64,000 nt of DNA from Velocimicrobium porci (GTDB taxonomy: Bacteria; Bacillota; Clostridia; Lachnospirales; Lachnospiraceae): the NCBI RefSeq assembly GCF_009696045.1, contig NZ_VUMT01000004.1:1-64000 (forward strand), read 5' to 3'. The position numbers were made by a program, and so were the translations under genes. The notes under the pieces are model-generated. The model saw only the letters and a list, made by a program, of their open reading frames with translations, made no database searches and was not told the origin of the DNA. Positions 35,122-44,624 of this stretch are shown piece after piece. The first letter of the stretch is position 1. The number at the start of each line of letters is the position of its first letter.

Positions 35122-36441
35122 TTATTCTTCCTCAAACAAACTCTCTAATTGAGTAAGCTCTTCTTCTAACGTAAACTTTTCATTGACACCCTGCATAAGA
35201 AAATCATTAACTCTATCAATCTTTTCAATCGCATAGTCGATGTTTTTATTAGAACCACTTTTATATGCTCCAATATTTATCAAATCTTCTGCTTCTGTAT
35301 AAGTTGCTAACACTGTCTTTAATGTACCTGCCGCTTTTTTATGCTTATCATCTGCAATTACTGACATAACACGTGATATACTCTGTAATACATCAATCGC
35401 CGGATAGTGGTTCTTATGACCAAGCTTTCTTGATAACATAATATGACCATCTAAAATACCTCTGGCCGTGTCCGTAATTGGTTCATTAAAATCATCCCCA
35501 TCAACTAATACATTATATAATCCAGTAATCGAACCATGTTCTGCATTTCCTGCACGCTCCAAAAGTTTTGGAAGTTCAGCATACACACTCGGCGGATATC
35601 CTCTTGAAACAGGTGGCTCACCGGAAGCCAAACCAATTTCTCTTTGTGCCATGGAAAAACGAGTCAAATTATCCATCATCAATAAAACATCTTTTCCTTG
35701 ATCACGAAAATACTCTGCAATTGCCGTTGCTGTTTTAGCCGCTTTATTACGAATAAGAGCCGGTTTATCAGAGGTTGCAACAACCACAACCGATCGACGC
35801 ATTCCCTCTTCACCTAAATCTCTTTCAATAAACTCCCGAACCTCTCTTCCACGCTCTCCAATTAGTGCAATAACATTAATATCAGCCTTTGTATTTCTGG
35901 CAAACATACCAAGCAATGTACTTTTTCCTACACCACTTCCTGCAAAGATACCAATTCTCTGTCCTTTACCAACTGTCAGTAAACCATCAACTGCTTTTAC
36001 CCCAAGAGGCAAGATTTCATCAATCAATTTACGCTTTAGAGGGTCTGGAGGTTCTGCCTCTGCTGAATAAGATTTCTCACATTTTAAAACAGAACCATCA
36101 ATAGGATTTCCTAAGCCATCTAACGTCTTGCCTAATAGTTCCTCTCCAACTTTTACCTTAAACGGAGCCCCTGTATTTTCCACCCTGCTACCCGGACCAA
36201 CACCTGTCACATCCTGATATGGCATCAAAAGAACCCGATCATCACGAAAACCAACTACTTCCGCTATTACCTCTTCTTTATTTTCACCTGAAATAATTTT
36301 GCACATGTCATTTAACTTTGCATTTGGTCCGATTGATTCGATGGTAAGTCCAACTACTTTAACTACCTTTCCCAATCGTTCTTCGTAATTTTTTTCCATC
36401 AATGACTGGTACTTTGAAAAATCAATATTTAAAGAGTCCAA
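35122..36441 (-). CDS. fliI: Flagellar export ATPase FliI
   Basis: A 439-residue ATPase of the F1-beta-like type III export family. Walker A is GIFAGSGVGKSTLLGMFA (about 164-181), Walker B lies in KDVLLMMDNLTRFSMAQREI, and the family signature is PPSVYAELPKLLERAG. The start is a TTG at 36441 with AGGTGA upstream. It energises loading of export substrates with FliH and FliJ. Confidence 0.97.
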   Translation of the reverse strand: MDSLNIDFSKYQSLMEKNYEERLGKVVKVVGLTIESIGPNAKLNDMCKIISGENKEEVIAEVVGFRDDRVLLMPYQDVTGVGPGSRVENTGAPFKVKVGEELLGKTLDGLGNPIDGSVLKCEKSYSAEAEPPDPLKRKLIDEILPLGVKAVDGLLTVGKGQRIGIFAGSGVGKSTLLGMFARNTKADINVIALIGERGREVREFIERDLGEEGMRRSVVVVATSDKPALIRNKAAKTATAIAEYFRDQGKDVLLMMDNLTRFSMAQREIGLASGEPPVSRGYPPSVYAELPKLLERAGNAEHGSITGLYNVLVDGDDFNEPITDTARGILDGHIMLSRKLGHKNHYPAIDVLQSISRVMSVIADDKHKKAAGTLKTVLATYTEAEDLINIGAYKSGSNKNIDYAIEKIDRVNDFLMQGVNEKFTLEEELTQLESLFEEE

Positions 36442-36475
36442 CTTATCACCTGCTTTCCCATTCTATTTTTTTCTG

Positions 36476-37306
36476 CTATTTCTCAATATTTAATAATTTC
36501 AATGTTTCAATTAAATTTTTGAGCTGAATATCCAGACTACAATCAAGAATCTTATTATCCGTTTCAATGATGCATTGATTTTTCTTAAAGGAACTGTCTT
36601 CTAAAATTTCAATTCCATCTGCCCGTCCAATTGCACTGCAAAGTCTTCCTTTTCCTTCTTCTAACATCATATAATCTTCCGAAGAACAATAAATACTATA
36701 TTTTTCGCTTCGTCCGATTTGCTGAATTCCATTATGAACAAGATGCAATATAACTTCTTTTTTACTTTCGATTAAAACTCCTGTAATTTTCTCAATTAAG
36801 CCAATCATGACATCAACAAACTTCGGTTCTGCTTCTTCAAGAAGGCGTCCATATTCTTCCCTATCTGCTTGTCTTTCCTCTTCCAGCTTTGCCCTCTCTT
36901 TTATCAGCTGATGTTCACTCTGCTTCATTCCATCTGCATACCCAGTTTCCTTTCCTACCTGATATGCAGCCTCTTTAATCGAAGCAGCCTCCTCCTGGGC
37001 AGCAACAACTAACTGTTCTGCTTCTTTTTTGGCATTCTCAAGAATTTCTTTTGCTTCCTCTTTCAGGAGTTCTACTTCTTCCAGAAGTGTTTCATTCATC
37101 TCAGAATCGCCTAAATCTTCTGCCGGCTCAATTGGTTCCATCATTTTGCCTTCAGACTGTTCTTGTCTGCCAAATGCACTATCAATTGCTCCTTTTGGTA
37201 CAGCCAAAATTTTGGTTAATAACTCTTTTTTTTCGTCTGAATCAATCACACGCTTTTCTTCATTGTCAAAATGAATATAATTCCATTTTACAATATTACT
37301 AGACAA
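36476..37306 (-). CDS. fliH: Flagellar export regulator FliH
   Basis: A 276-residue regulator of FliI, with an acidic N-terminal part, an Ala/Glu/Lys-rich coiled coil (about 75-155) and the C-terminal FliH domain. An in-frame ATG at 37339 lies inside fliG; I prefer the TTG at 37306 (start MSSNIVKWN) because GGAGGTG sits 9 bases before it and homologues begin similarly. The TTG overlaps the fliG stop by 8 bases, which indicates translational coupling. Confidence 0.9.
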   Translation of the reverse strand: MSSNIVKWNYIHFDNEEKRVIDSDEKKELLTKILAVPKGAIDSAFGRQEQSEGKMMEPIEPAEDLGDSEMNETLLEEVELLKEEAKEILENAKKEAEQLVVAAQEEAASIKEAAYQVGKETGYADGMKQSEHQLIKERAKLEEERQADREEYGRLLEEAEPKFVDVMIGLIEKITGVLIESKKEVILHLVHNGIQQIGRSEKYSIYCSSEDYMMLEEGKGRLCSAIGRADGIEILEDSSFKKNQCIIETDNKILDCSLDIQLKNLIETLKLLNIEK

Positions 37307-38312
37307 TAATCTCGTCACCTCCACCTCTAGCGATAACAATCTCAGCGGACTCTTCTAATTTTCTAATAATATTAACAATCTTCTGCTGTGCTTCTTCAAC
37401 ATCCTTCAAACGTACCGGTCCCATAAATTCCATATCTTCCTTAATCATTGTAGCCAAACGTTTTGATAAGTTATTAAAGATAACGTTTTGTACATCTTCA
37501 TTGGAACCTTTAAGAGCAACTGCAAGCTCATTATTATCAACTTCTCGAAGAACTCTCTGAATTGACTTGTCATCCAGTGAAAGAATATCTTCAAATACGA
37601 ACATCTTCTTACGAATTTCATCCGCCAATTCTGGCTCTTCAATTTCCAGAGTTTCCATAATATGTTTTTCAGTTCCTCTATCAACTGTATTCAAAATTTC
37701 TACGATAGAATCTACACCACCAACAATTGTGTAATCCTGGTTAACAAGTGAAGATAATTTCTGTTCCAATACTTTTTCCACTTCCTTAATCACATCAGGT
37801 GAAGTACGGTCCATCATAGCAATACGTTTTGCAACATCGGCCTGCTTTTCCGGTGGAAGTGCAGAAATAATCTGTGCAGACTGACCAGAAGACAAATACG
37901 ATAAAATCAAAGCAATTGTCTGTGGATGTTCATCCTGAATAAAGTTAAGTAACTGACTTGCGTCTGTTTTACGAATAAATTCAAATGGACGCACTTGAAG
38001 AGAAGCGGTAAGTTTTCCAATAACATCTCTTGCTTTCTCCGCACCAAGTGCTTTCTCCAAAAGCTCTTTCGCATAATTTACACCGCCCTCAGCAATATAT
38101 TGCTGTGCCAGACATACTTCATAGAATTCGTCTAACACCTGATCTTTAACCGAGGGAGAAATACTTCTTGTATTAGCAATCTCTAATGTCAATTCTTCAA
38201 TTTCATCTTCTTTTAAATGCTTAAATATCGTAGCTGAACGTTCCGGTCCTAATGATATAAGTAAAACTGCTGCTTTTTGAAGTCCACTTAAATCATGATT
38301 ATTACTAGCCAT
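37299..38312 (-). CDS. fliG: Flagellar motor switch protein FliG
   Basis: A 337-residue rotor protein with three armadillo-like domains. The N domain (LSGLQKAAVLLISLGPERSA) binds FliF. The middle domain has EHPQTIALILSYL (EHPQ motif, near residue 128). The C domain has charged torque residues around DEIRKKMFVFEDILSLDDKSIQRVLREVD. Complete length. It lies between fliF and fliH. Confidence 0.97.
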   Translation of the reverse strand: MASNNHDLSGLQKAAVLLISLGPERSATIFKHLKEDEIEELTLEIANTRSISPSVKDQVLDEFYEVCLAQQYIAEGGVNYAKELLEKALGAEKARDVIGKLTASLQVRPFEFIRKTDASQLLNFIQDEHPQTIALILSYLSSGQSAQIISALPPEKQADVAKRIAMMDRTSPDVIKEVEKVLEQKLSSLVNQDYTIVGGVDSIVEILNTVDRGTEKHIMETLEIEEPELADEIRKKMFVFEDILSLDDKSIQRVLREVDNNELAVALKGSNEDVQNVIFNNLSKRLATMIKEDMEFMGPVRLKDVEEAQQKIVNIIRKLEESAEIVIARGGGDEIIV

Positions 38313-38317
38313 TTATT

Positions 38318-39925
38318 TTACCCCCAATCCTCTTGAAGCCAGTTACGCAACAAGCTTGCAACCGCTTCTGGATTTTCATCTACAAATTTTTCAATCATCT
38401 TACGAGTCTCTGATTTATCACTAAATTCAATATCCTCCAAGGACTGGTTTTCCTTTGTTGTAGCAAGAAGCTGTTCTACTGATAATTCCGGCTCCATCTC
38501 TGTCACTTCAACCGGAGCTGTTCCCTTGAATACAACGAAGATTAATAATGCAATAATTAGAACCGCCAAAATAATCATCAAGTAATTTGTAAAATCAAAT
38601 GGTTCTGTTTCTTTTGCATTAAAAATAGGAACTTCCCAAGTTACAACTGATATATTCGCTGCATCAATACCTGTTGTCTGTGAAATCAAATCTGTAATCT
38701 GATTCACATCATCATCTGTCGCAACCCGGTTATTATTTTGATCAATGAAATCTTCAAATGTAATTCCATCCAATAATCCCTGCCGCTCTACATCTTCTTC
38801 ATTGTATACTTTATATCGCACAGCAACTACTGCAATAGAGGATTCTTCTGGCTTAACAGCTCCGATTTCATAGTCACTTTTCGTCACACGTTCATTTGGA
38901 AGGTAGTCATATTTGTTTTGTTCTACTTTAGAATCACTTCCACCTTCTGTCTGAATATTATAATCCGTATCATCCCCATTTGAAGCAGTTCCCGGTATGC
39001 CTCCTGAAGTTGTATTTCCCTGAGATTTATATTCATAACTATGAGAATATACCCCCTGCTCCTGACCGTCAGTTGGCGTATATTCTGTATATCGTTCTGT
39101 TACCTTATTAAAATCAAATTTAATATTGGAAGAACCAATCGTAGCAGAATCAAATCCGTAGTTTAATAAAACGGATTTTACATCCTCACTTATTGTATTT
39201 CTTAATTTTTCTTTATAATCTTCCTTATCGCTAACTTCACCGCCTAAAACATCATCGGAACCGCCACCAAATAATAAATTTCGGTCCTGATCCATAATTA
39301 CAATGTTATCGGTTGATTTGTTACCAACGGCATTCGCTACCCACATTGCAATTGAGCGGGCTTCTTTCGCTGTCATTTCCTTCTCCAAAGAAAGCATAAT
39401 ACTAACAGATGCTTCTTTGGCATCATCAAAAATCGTATAACTTGTATCCGGCTGATTTAAATAAACAGTCGCATCTTTTACACCGTCATATTTCATAATA
39501 TAAGAACGTAACGTCGTCTGTTTTGCCAAAGTACGTTTTTGCTCTTTTTCTTTTTCTGTTGTACTCATGGAGTTATTATAGGCATCCTCCCAACTCCACT
39601 CATCTGATAAAATGTCATTTTCCGCCATCAGATTAAGACTTGGTGTATAATCTTTTTCCTGAACATAAATGGTCATTCCGTCTTTCGACTGTTTATACTT
39701 TATTTCATTACTATCCAATAAATTAACTAATTCACTCGCCTGTTTATTATCTTCAAACGATGCCAATTTTGTATCATACTTTGGTCTCGTAAAAAAATAT
39801 GTAAGCAAAACAATTGTAAAAAATATAGCTGCAATGACGCAAATGATAATTGTTTTTTGCTTGTTTGTATACTTATTCCAAAATTCCAAAAATCTCTGAG
39901 GAATTTGTTTTATTCGTTCCTGCAT
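38318..39925 (-). CDS. fliF: Flagellar MS-ring protein FliF
   Basis: A 535-residue membrane ring protein with transmembrane helices near 25-45 and 445-465, a large extracytoplasmic region with the YscJ-like domains (LASFEDNKQASELVNLLDSN, then VYLNQPDTSYTIF), and a C-terminal FliG-binding tail (ASLLRNWLQED). The ATG at 39925 has AGGAGAG 6 bases upstream and is preferred over a TTG at 39931. First large structure of the basal body. Confidence 0.97.
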   Translation of the reverse strand: MQERIKQIPQRFLEFWNKYTNKQKTIIICVIAAIFFTIVLLTYFFTRPKYDTKLASFEDNKQASELVNLLDSNEIKYKQSKDGMTIYVQEKDYTPSLNLMAENDILSDEWSWEDAYNNSMSTTEKEKEQKRTLAKQTTLRSYIMKYDGVKDATVYLNQPDTSYTIFDDAKEASVSIMLSLEKEMTAKEARSIAMWVANAVGNKSTDNIVIMDQDRNLLFGGGSDDVLGGEVSDKEDYKEKLRNTISEDVKSVLLNYGFDSATIGSSNIKFDFNKVTERYTEYTPTDGQEQGVYSHSYEYKSQGNTTSGGIPGTASNGDDTDYNIQTEGGSDSKVEQNKYDYLPNERVTKSDYEIGAVKPEESSIAVVAVRYKVYNEEDVERQGLLDGITFEDFIDQNNNRVATDDDVNQITDLISQTTGIDAANISVVTWEVPIFNAKETEPFDFTNYLMIILAVLIIALLIFVVFKGTAPVEVTEMEPELSVEQLLATTKENQSLEDIEFSDKSETRKMIEKFVDENPEAVASLLRNWLQEDWG

Positions 39926-39972
39926 GGTCAACTCTCCTACCTGGTTTTATTCTGCCTCTTATTTTTCTTCCT

Positions 39973-40287
39973 CTAGAACTGAAGATTCATAAGTTCTTTA
40001 TAGGCATCTAAAACTGCATTTCGAACAGCTACCGTATACTGCAATGAAGTATTGGCTTTTTGCTGCGCAATCTGCAAATCATGGTAATTCTCCGATAAAC
40101 CTAAAGAATATTTTATTTCTTCCTCTTCCGCCAGATTCGATAATTCATTTGTTTCATTTACCATAGATAGAGCTGACTGAAATAGGGATTCAAATGCCTG
40201 ATTACGATTTGTTTTATTTGCTGACTTTGTCGCCTCTACATAACGACCTGCATCAAAAACGCCTCCAGCCGATAAGATTGTGCTCAT
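39973..40287 (-). CDS. fliE: Flagellar basal body protein FliE
   Basis: A 104-residue helical protein that joins the MS ring to the rod. The C-terminal part (SENYHDLQIAQQKANTSLQYTVAVRNAVLDAYKELMNLQF pattern) carries the conserved FliE signature. Located between flgC and fliF, the standard order. Confidence 0.94.
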   Translation of the reverse strand: MSTILSAGGVFDAGRYVEATKSANKTNRNQAFESLFQSALSMVNETNELSNLAEEEEIKYSLGLSENYHDLQIAQQKANTSLQYTVAVRNAVLDAYKELMNLQF

Positions 40288-40314
40288 ATATGTTTCCTCC
40301 TGCTATAATTTCAA

Positions 40315-40746
40315 CTATTTAATTTCCAACGCTTTCATTGCCATTGCTTTTGTTGCATTAAAAGCTGTAACATCAGCTTCGTAGGCACGGCTGGCGTCAA
40401 TCAAATCTGTCATTTCTGACACAATATTCACATTCGGATATGTTACGTATCCTTCTTCATTCGCATCAGGATGAGTTGGGTCATAAACCATCTTTCCATC
40501 CGAATTGTCTTCAACAATCTGTGTAACCTTTACTCCATTCGCCAGATTGCTTTTTGCAACTGAAAAAGCCTGACTAAATGTAGATGCACTTTTCTCAGCA
40601 AAAACAACATTTTTTCTTTTATATACGTTGCCATTAGCATCTCTTGTAGTATTAACATTCGCAATATTTTGAGAAATTATGTCCGTCCTAAGTGTCTGTG
40701 CCGTCATACCACTTGCACTCGCATTCATCGCGCCAAATACTGACAT
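40315..40746 (-). CDS. flgC: Flagellar proximal rod protein FlgC
   Basis: A 143-residue rod protein with the rod/hook N-terminal signature (GAMNASASGMTAQTLRTDII, then SQNIANVNTTRD) and the C-terminal helix (YVTYPNVNIVSEMTDLIDASRAYEADVTAFNA). The ribosome site AAGGAGG is strong. Between flgB and fliE. Confidence 0.97.
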   Translation of the reverse strand: MSVFGAMNASASGMTAQTLRTDIISQNIANVNTTRDANGNVYKRKNVVFAEKSASTFSQAFSVAKSNLANGVKVTQIVEDNSDGKMVYDPTHPDANEEGYVTYPNVNIVSEMTDLIDASRAYEADVTAFNATKAMAMKALEIK

Positions 40747-40794
40747 TGTAAATCCTCCTTATTATTTTCGGTTTCTTGTTTAACAAACTTTTTA

Positions 40795-41181
40795 TTATCT
40801 TGTAAGAACAGCTTTAATTCTTGAAAATTCCTGATTAATAGAATCAATTAATGTATTATAACGTATTTGATTTTTTGCAAGCTCCGCAGTTTCTGTAGAA
40901 ATATCCACATTATTTCCATCATAACGATAACTTAAATTCGAATATTCTGTATATGTAGTTCCATTTATCGTACTCAGATCCAAGTTTGCTACGTTTTCAT
41001 CCAATGAACCATCTCCAGTTAACGCACTCATCAAATAAGATTCAAAATTTACATCCTTACGTTTATAATTTGGAGTATCTTTATTTGCGATATTATTAGA
41101 AATCGCCTCATTACGAAGCCACCCTGCATCCGCCGCACGGTCTAATACATTAATATAATTATATGCACCTGATCCAATCAT
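40795..41181 (-). CDS. flgB: Flagellar proximal rod protein FlgB
   Basis: A 128-residue rod protein and first gene of the fla/che operon. It has the signature WLRNEAISNNIANKDTPNYKRKDVNF and a C-terminal coil. The ATG at 41181 (MIGSGAYNY) has GGAGG 8 bases upstream; an in-frame start at 41223 would lie inside the promoter. A good sigma-A promoter lies at 41213-41241. Confidence 0.96.
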   Translation of the reverse strand: MIGSGAYNYINVLDRAADAGWLRNEAISNNIANKDTPNYKRKDVNFESYLMSALTGDGSLDENVANLDLSTINGTTYTEYSNLSYRYDGNNVDISTETAELAKNQIRYNTLIDSINQEFSRIKAVLTR

Positions 41182-41212
41182 AAATTTTTCCTCCACAATA
41201 TAGCTATAGTAT

Positions 41213-41241
41213 ATTATAGACATTTTTCGCTAAAAATACAA
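41213..41241 (-). promoter_or_regulatory. Sigma-A promoter of the fla/che operon
   Basis: On the minus strand TTGTAT (41241-41236), a 17-base spacer and a perfect TATAAT (41218-41213). The flgB ATG is about 32 bases after the -10. A sigma-28 type promoter was not seen here. Confidence 0.75.
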
Positions 41242-41409
41242 GACACATTTTGCAAAAAAGTCAGAATACACAACACTTTTTTAATTTCTATAGGTCCATT
41301 GTCCTAAAAACTTTTTTATAAATCAGACGATTTTCCTATTTCATCTCCTGGTTTTATCCATTTTTTATCAATTATTTACTTTGCAAAATTCCTCTTTTCT
41401 CTAAATTGT

Positions 41410-41460
41410 CAAAAAAGCACAAAATGAGTCAAAGAAAATAGTCTTCCTTAACTCATTTTG
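41410..41460 (-). terminator. codY terminator
   Basis: The stem caaaatgagt (41451-41460 on the minus strand) pairs with actcattttg (41420-41430), with an inner A/G-rich to T/C-rich stem, and is followed by a run of T (41416-41411). It separates codY from the fla/che operon. Confidence 0.82.
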
Positions 41461-41507
41461 TTTCTGCCTTCCTGGCCTATATTAAATTGTTGTAATTTTC
41501 TTAATGT

Positions 41508-42281
41508 TTAATTATTTTTAATTTTTTTTAATTCATCAAAAACTACATCATTAATAACCTTAATATACGTACCTTTCATACCTGAAGATCTGGATTCAAT
41601 TACTCCGGCACTTTCAAACTTTCTTAAAGCGTTTACAATAACAGAACGAGTAATCCCCACACGATCCGCAATCTTGCTAGCTACTAATATCCCCTCATTG
41701 CCATCAAGTTCTTCAAAAATATGTGTAATAGCCTCTAATTCAGAAAATGATAATGTACTGATTGCAGATTTTACAATCTGAACCTTTCTATTTTCTTCCG
41801 CACTTTCTTCATTTACGGAACGTAACATTTCAAGTCCTACTACGGTTGTACCATATTCACTTAAAATAATATCGTCTATTGTATACTGTATGTTATTCTT
41901 GTATAAAAACAGTGTTCCCAGACGCTCCCCTGCAATTTCAATTGGTGTAATTATTGCCTGATAATCATTTACTCCTTCAAATTCAAATCCTAATGTTGCT
42001 AAATTCACATTTTCTTTTGTTGATAATACATTCAACAGTCTCTCATTTAGCATTTCATCAATGTGTCCACCCACGTTATCTTTAATTAATTCTTTTATTT
42101 CAGCAATGTCCGGGCGATTCTTAATTCCAAGAACCTTTCCCTTTTTACTGATAACAAGAATATTAGATTCAAGTATATCACTTAATACATCACAAATATC
42201 ATTAAAAACAACTTTATGTGAATTATTGTTATGCAATAACTTGTTTATTTTTCTTGTTTTGTCAAGTAATTGAACACTCAT
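41508..42281 (-). CDS. codY: Global regulator CodY
   Basis: A 257-residue cytoplasmic repressor that senses branched-chain amino acids and GTP. The N-terminal GAF domain covers about 1-155, and the C-terminal winged helix has ASKIADRVGITRSVIVNALRKFESAGVIESRS (helix-turn-helix near 203-225). Full length. It has its own promoter and terminator and lies directly upstream of flgB, as in Bacillus subtilis, where CodY represses the fla/che operon. Confidence 0.96.
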   Translation of the reverse strand: MSVQLLDKTRKINKLLHNNNSHKVVFNDICDVLSDILESNILVISKKGKVLGIKNRPDIAEIKELIKDNVGGHIDEMLNERLLNVLSTKENVNLATLGFEFEGVNDYQAIITPIEIAGERLGTLFLYKNNIQYTIDDIILSEYGTTVVGLEMLRSVNEESAEENRKVQIVKSAISTLSFSELEAITHIFEELDGNEGILVASKIADRVGITRSVIVNALRKFESAGVIESRSSGMKGTYIKVINDVVFDELKKIKNN

Positions 42282-42367
42282 GCTATTCCTCCTATTCTCT
42301 AAAACTGCTTTTTCTCTTCACCAATTAAATTATCATTTTCTAATTGCCTATTTTCATATTTTTATAA

Positions 42368-42396
42368 ATTTTACCACAATTCAATCTAAAGTACAA
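42368..42396 (-). promoter_or_regulatory. Sigma-A promoter of codY
   Basis: On the minus strand TTGTAC (42396-42391), 17 bases, then TAAAAT (42373-42368) with TGG in front as an extended -10. The codY ATG follows about 90 bases later with an AGGAGG ribosome site. Confidence 0.7.
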
Positions 42397-42458
42397 TACT
42401 TTTTCTTTATTATTAAACATTTTATATTTTTCAATCATTTTTCCAAACTTTAAAGTGC

Positions 42459-42511
42459 AAAACTAAAACAATTCTGAACAAAGCTCTATTTTACTTTTCT
42501 TTGTTCAGAAT
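42459..42511 (-). terminator. topA terminator
   Basis: A 13-bp stem (attctgaacaaag at 42471-42483 with ctttgttcagaat at 42499-42511) followed on the minus strand by GTTTTAGTTTTG. It starts about 30 bases after the topA stop. Confidence 0.82.
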
Positions 42512-42542
42512 CGCCTCATTTTTCCATTCAATTAGAGAAGTT

Positions 42543-44603
42543 TTATTTGTTCTTTACAAATCCACATTTTTCTTCACTGCACACAAGCTTAGCACCTTTT
42601 TCCAACAAAACATTTCCACATTCCGGACATTTTTCTCTTGATGGTTTTTGCCATGTCATGAAATCACACTCTGGGTTATTTTCACATCCATAATATTTTC
42701 TTCCTTTTTTCGTCTTGCGGATAACCACTTCTTTTCCGCATTTTGGACAAGGCACACCTATCTTTTCAAAATACTGTTTTGTATTCCGACAATCTGGAAA
42801 GCCGGGACAAGCTAAAAATTTTCCATGAGGTCCATATTTAATTACCATATTTTTTCCACATTCTTCGCAGATAACGTCTGTAACCTCATCTTCAATGTCA
42901 ACTTTCTCCAGCTCCTTTTCTGCAATATCCACTGCTTCTTTCAAATCCGGATAAAAATTACGCACAACGGTTTTCCACTGTACAGTTCCATCTTCTACAC
43001 AGTCTAATAGTCCCTCCATATTAGCAGTAAAGTTTACATCAACAATACTGGAAAATCCTTCAAGCATAATTTGATTTACAATTTCTCCAAGCTCTGTCAC
43101 ATACAAATTCTTATTTTCTTTTGCAACATAACGCCTTGCTATAATTGTTGTTATCGTCGGTGCATAAGTACTTGGTCTTCCAATTCCTAACTCTTCTAAT
43201 GCTTTTACTAATGAAGCTTCTGTATAATGAGCCGGCGGCTGCGTAAAGTGTTGGCTATGTTCAAATTTCCCCAATGTAAGAGGTGTATCTTTTTCAATTG
43301 ACTTAGCCAACACAGTTTTTTCTACCTTATCTTCTTCCGTTGTATAAACAGTCATAAATCCGTCAAAAATTACTTTTGAAGCCGCCGCAGTAAAACGATA
43401 ACCATTTCCATCAATTTTAACCGACGTTGTCTGGTATTTCGCCGGCTGCATCCGGCTGGCTACAAAACGCCGCCAAATTAGTTGATAGAGTCTGAATTGA
43501 TCTCTTGATAAATCTTCTTTTAATTGGCTCGGACTCAACTCTACATACGTCGGACGAATCGCCTCATGTGCATCCTGAATCTTTTTCCCTGTTTTTTTAT
43601 TATTGTCTTCTTTCGCTACAAATTCTTCACCATAGGATTCTTCTACATATTTTTTTGCAGCTAAATCTGCTTCTTCTGATACACGGGTCGAATCAGTACG
43701 AAGATAGGTAATAATACCAATGGTTCCTTTTCCTTTAACAGCAATTCCTTCATAAAGCTGTTGAGCAAGACGCATTGTTTTCTGCGTCGAAAAATTTAAC
43801 GTCTTCGCAGCTTCCTGCTGTAGTGTGCTTGTTGTAAAAGGAATCGGTGCTTTTTTAATTCGCTCTCCAACCTTTACATCGCTTACAGAAAAATTTGCAT
43901 TCTCTAAATCTTTTAATATATGATTTAATTCTTCTTCAGAATGAATTGTCATCTTTTCTTCCGGTGTCCCATAAAACTTAGCAACTAATGGTTTCTTTTC
44001 TCCCTTCAAATCAAATGAAGCTTCAAGATTCCAATATTCTTCCGGAACAAACTCATTAATTTCCTGTTCCCTATCACAAATAATTCGAAGTGCAACTGAC
44101 TGAACACGCCCGGCACTCAGTCCTCTCTTTACTTTTGCCCATAATAATGGACTAATGCTATAGCCCACCATACGATCCAGCACTCTTCTTGCCTGTTGTG
44201 CATCCACTAGATTCATATCAATATCTCTGGCTTGCTTAATGGATGCTTTCACTGCATTTTTTGTAATCTCATTAAATGTAATACGGCTTGTATTCTTCTT
44301 TTCTAGTTTCAATGCATGAAATAAGTGCCATGAAATTGCTTCTCCTTCGCGGTCGGGGTCAGTTGCAAGATAAATCTTATCTGCCTTTTTAACTTCCTTT
44401 CGAAGCTTCGCAAGCAATTCTCCCTTTCCCCGAATTGTAATATATTTTGGTTCAAAATCATGTTCTATATCAATTCCCATCTGGCTTTTAGGCAAATCCC
44501 TGACATGCCCGTTTGATGCTACTACTTCATAATTCTTTCCCAAAAATTTTTTTATTGTCTCCGCTTTTGCTGGAGATTCTACAATGACAAGATACTTTGG
44601 CAT
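42543..44603 (-). CDS. topA: DNA topoisomerase I
   Basis: A 686-residue type IA topoisomerase that relaxes negative supercoils. The Toprim domain is at the N terminus (LVIVESPAKAETIKKFL, and ATDPDREGEAISWHL), the catalytic tyrosine lies in GTIGIITYLRTDSTRVS (near residue 298), and three zinc-finger-like Cys4 modules occur from about 570 (CEECGKNM, CPKCGKEV, CPECGNVL). Downstream of dprA, as in Bacillus. Confidence 0.97.
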   Translation of the reverse strand: MPKYLVIVESPAKAETIKKFLGKNYEVVASNGHVRDLPKSQMGIDIEHDFEPKYITIRGKGELLAKLRKEVKKADKIYLATDPDREGEAISWHLFHALKLEKKNTSRITFNEITKNAVKASIKQARDIDMNLVDAQQARRVLDRMVGYSISPLLWAKVKRGLSAGRVQSVALRIICDREQEINEFVPEEYWNLEASFDLKGEKKPLVAKFYGTPEEKMTIHSEEELNHILKDLENANFSVSDVKVGERIKKAPIPFTTSTLQQEAAKTLNFSTQKTMRLAQQLYEGIAVKGKGTIGIITYLRTDSTRVSEEADLAAKKYVEESYGEEFVAKEDNNKKTGKKIQDAHEAIRPTYVELSPSQLKEDLSRDQFRLYQLIWRRFVASRMQPAKYQTTSVKIDGNGYRFTAAASKVIFDGFMTVYTTEEDKVEKTVLAKSIEKDTPLTLGKFEHSQHFTQPPAHYTEASLVKALEELGIGRPSTYAPTITTIIARRYVAKENKNLYVTELGEIVNQIMLEGFSSIVDVNFTANMEGLLDCVEDGTVQWKTVVRNFYPDLKEAVDIAEKELEKVDIEDEVTDVICEECGKNMVIKYGPHGKFLACPGFPDCRNTKQYFEKIGVPCPKCGKEVVIRKTKKGRKYYGCENNPECDFMTWQKPSREKCPECGNVLLEKGAKLVCSEEKCGFVKNK

Positions 44604-44624
44604 CTCAACACTCCCTTACATTAA

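Larger units (their letters stand above)
41182..41507. other. Intergenic region between codY and flgB
   Basis: This 326-base AT-rich stretch holds the flgB promoter (41213-41241) and the codY terminator (41410-41460). Between them no gene is visible. A partial CodY-box-like sequence (aattttcttaatgtt, 12 of 15 by eye) lies at 41494-41508 at the end of codY, where AT-richness makes chance likely. Confidence 0.65.

Noticed and set aside
41494-41508. CodY-box-like sequence at the end of codY
   Set aside because: It matches 12 of 15 consensus bases by eye but lies in very AT-rich DNA, upstream of the codY terminator and far from the flgB promoter, so it is weak as an operator.
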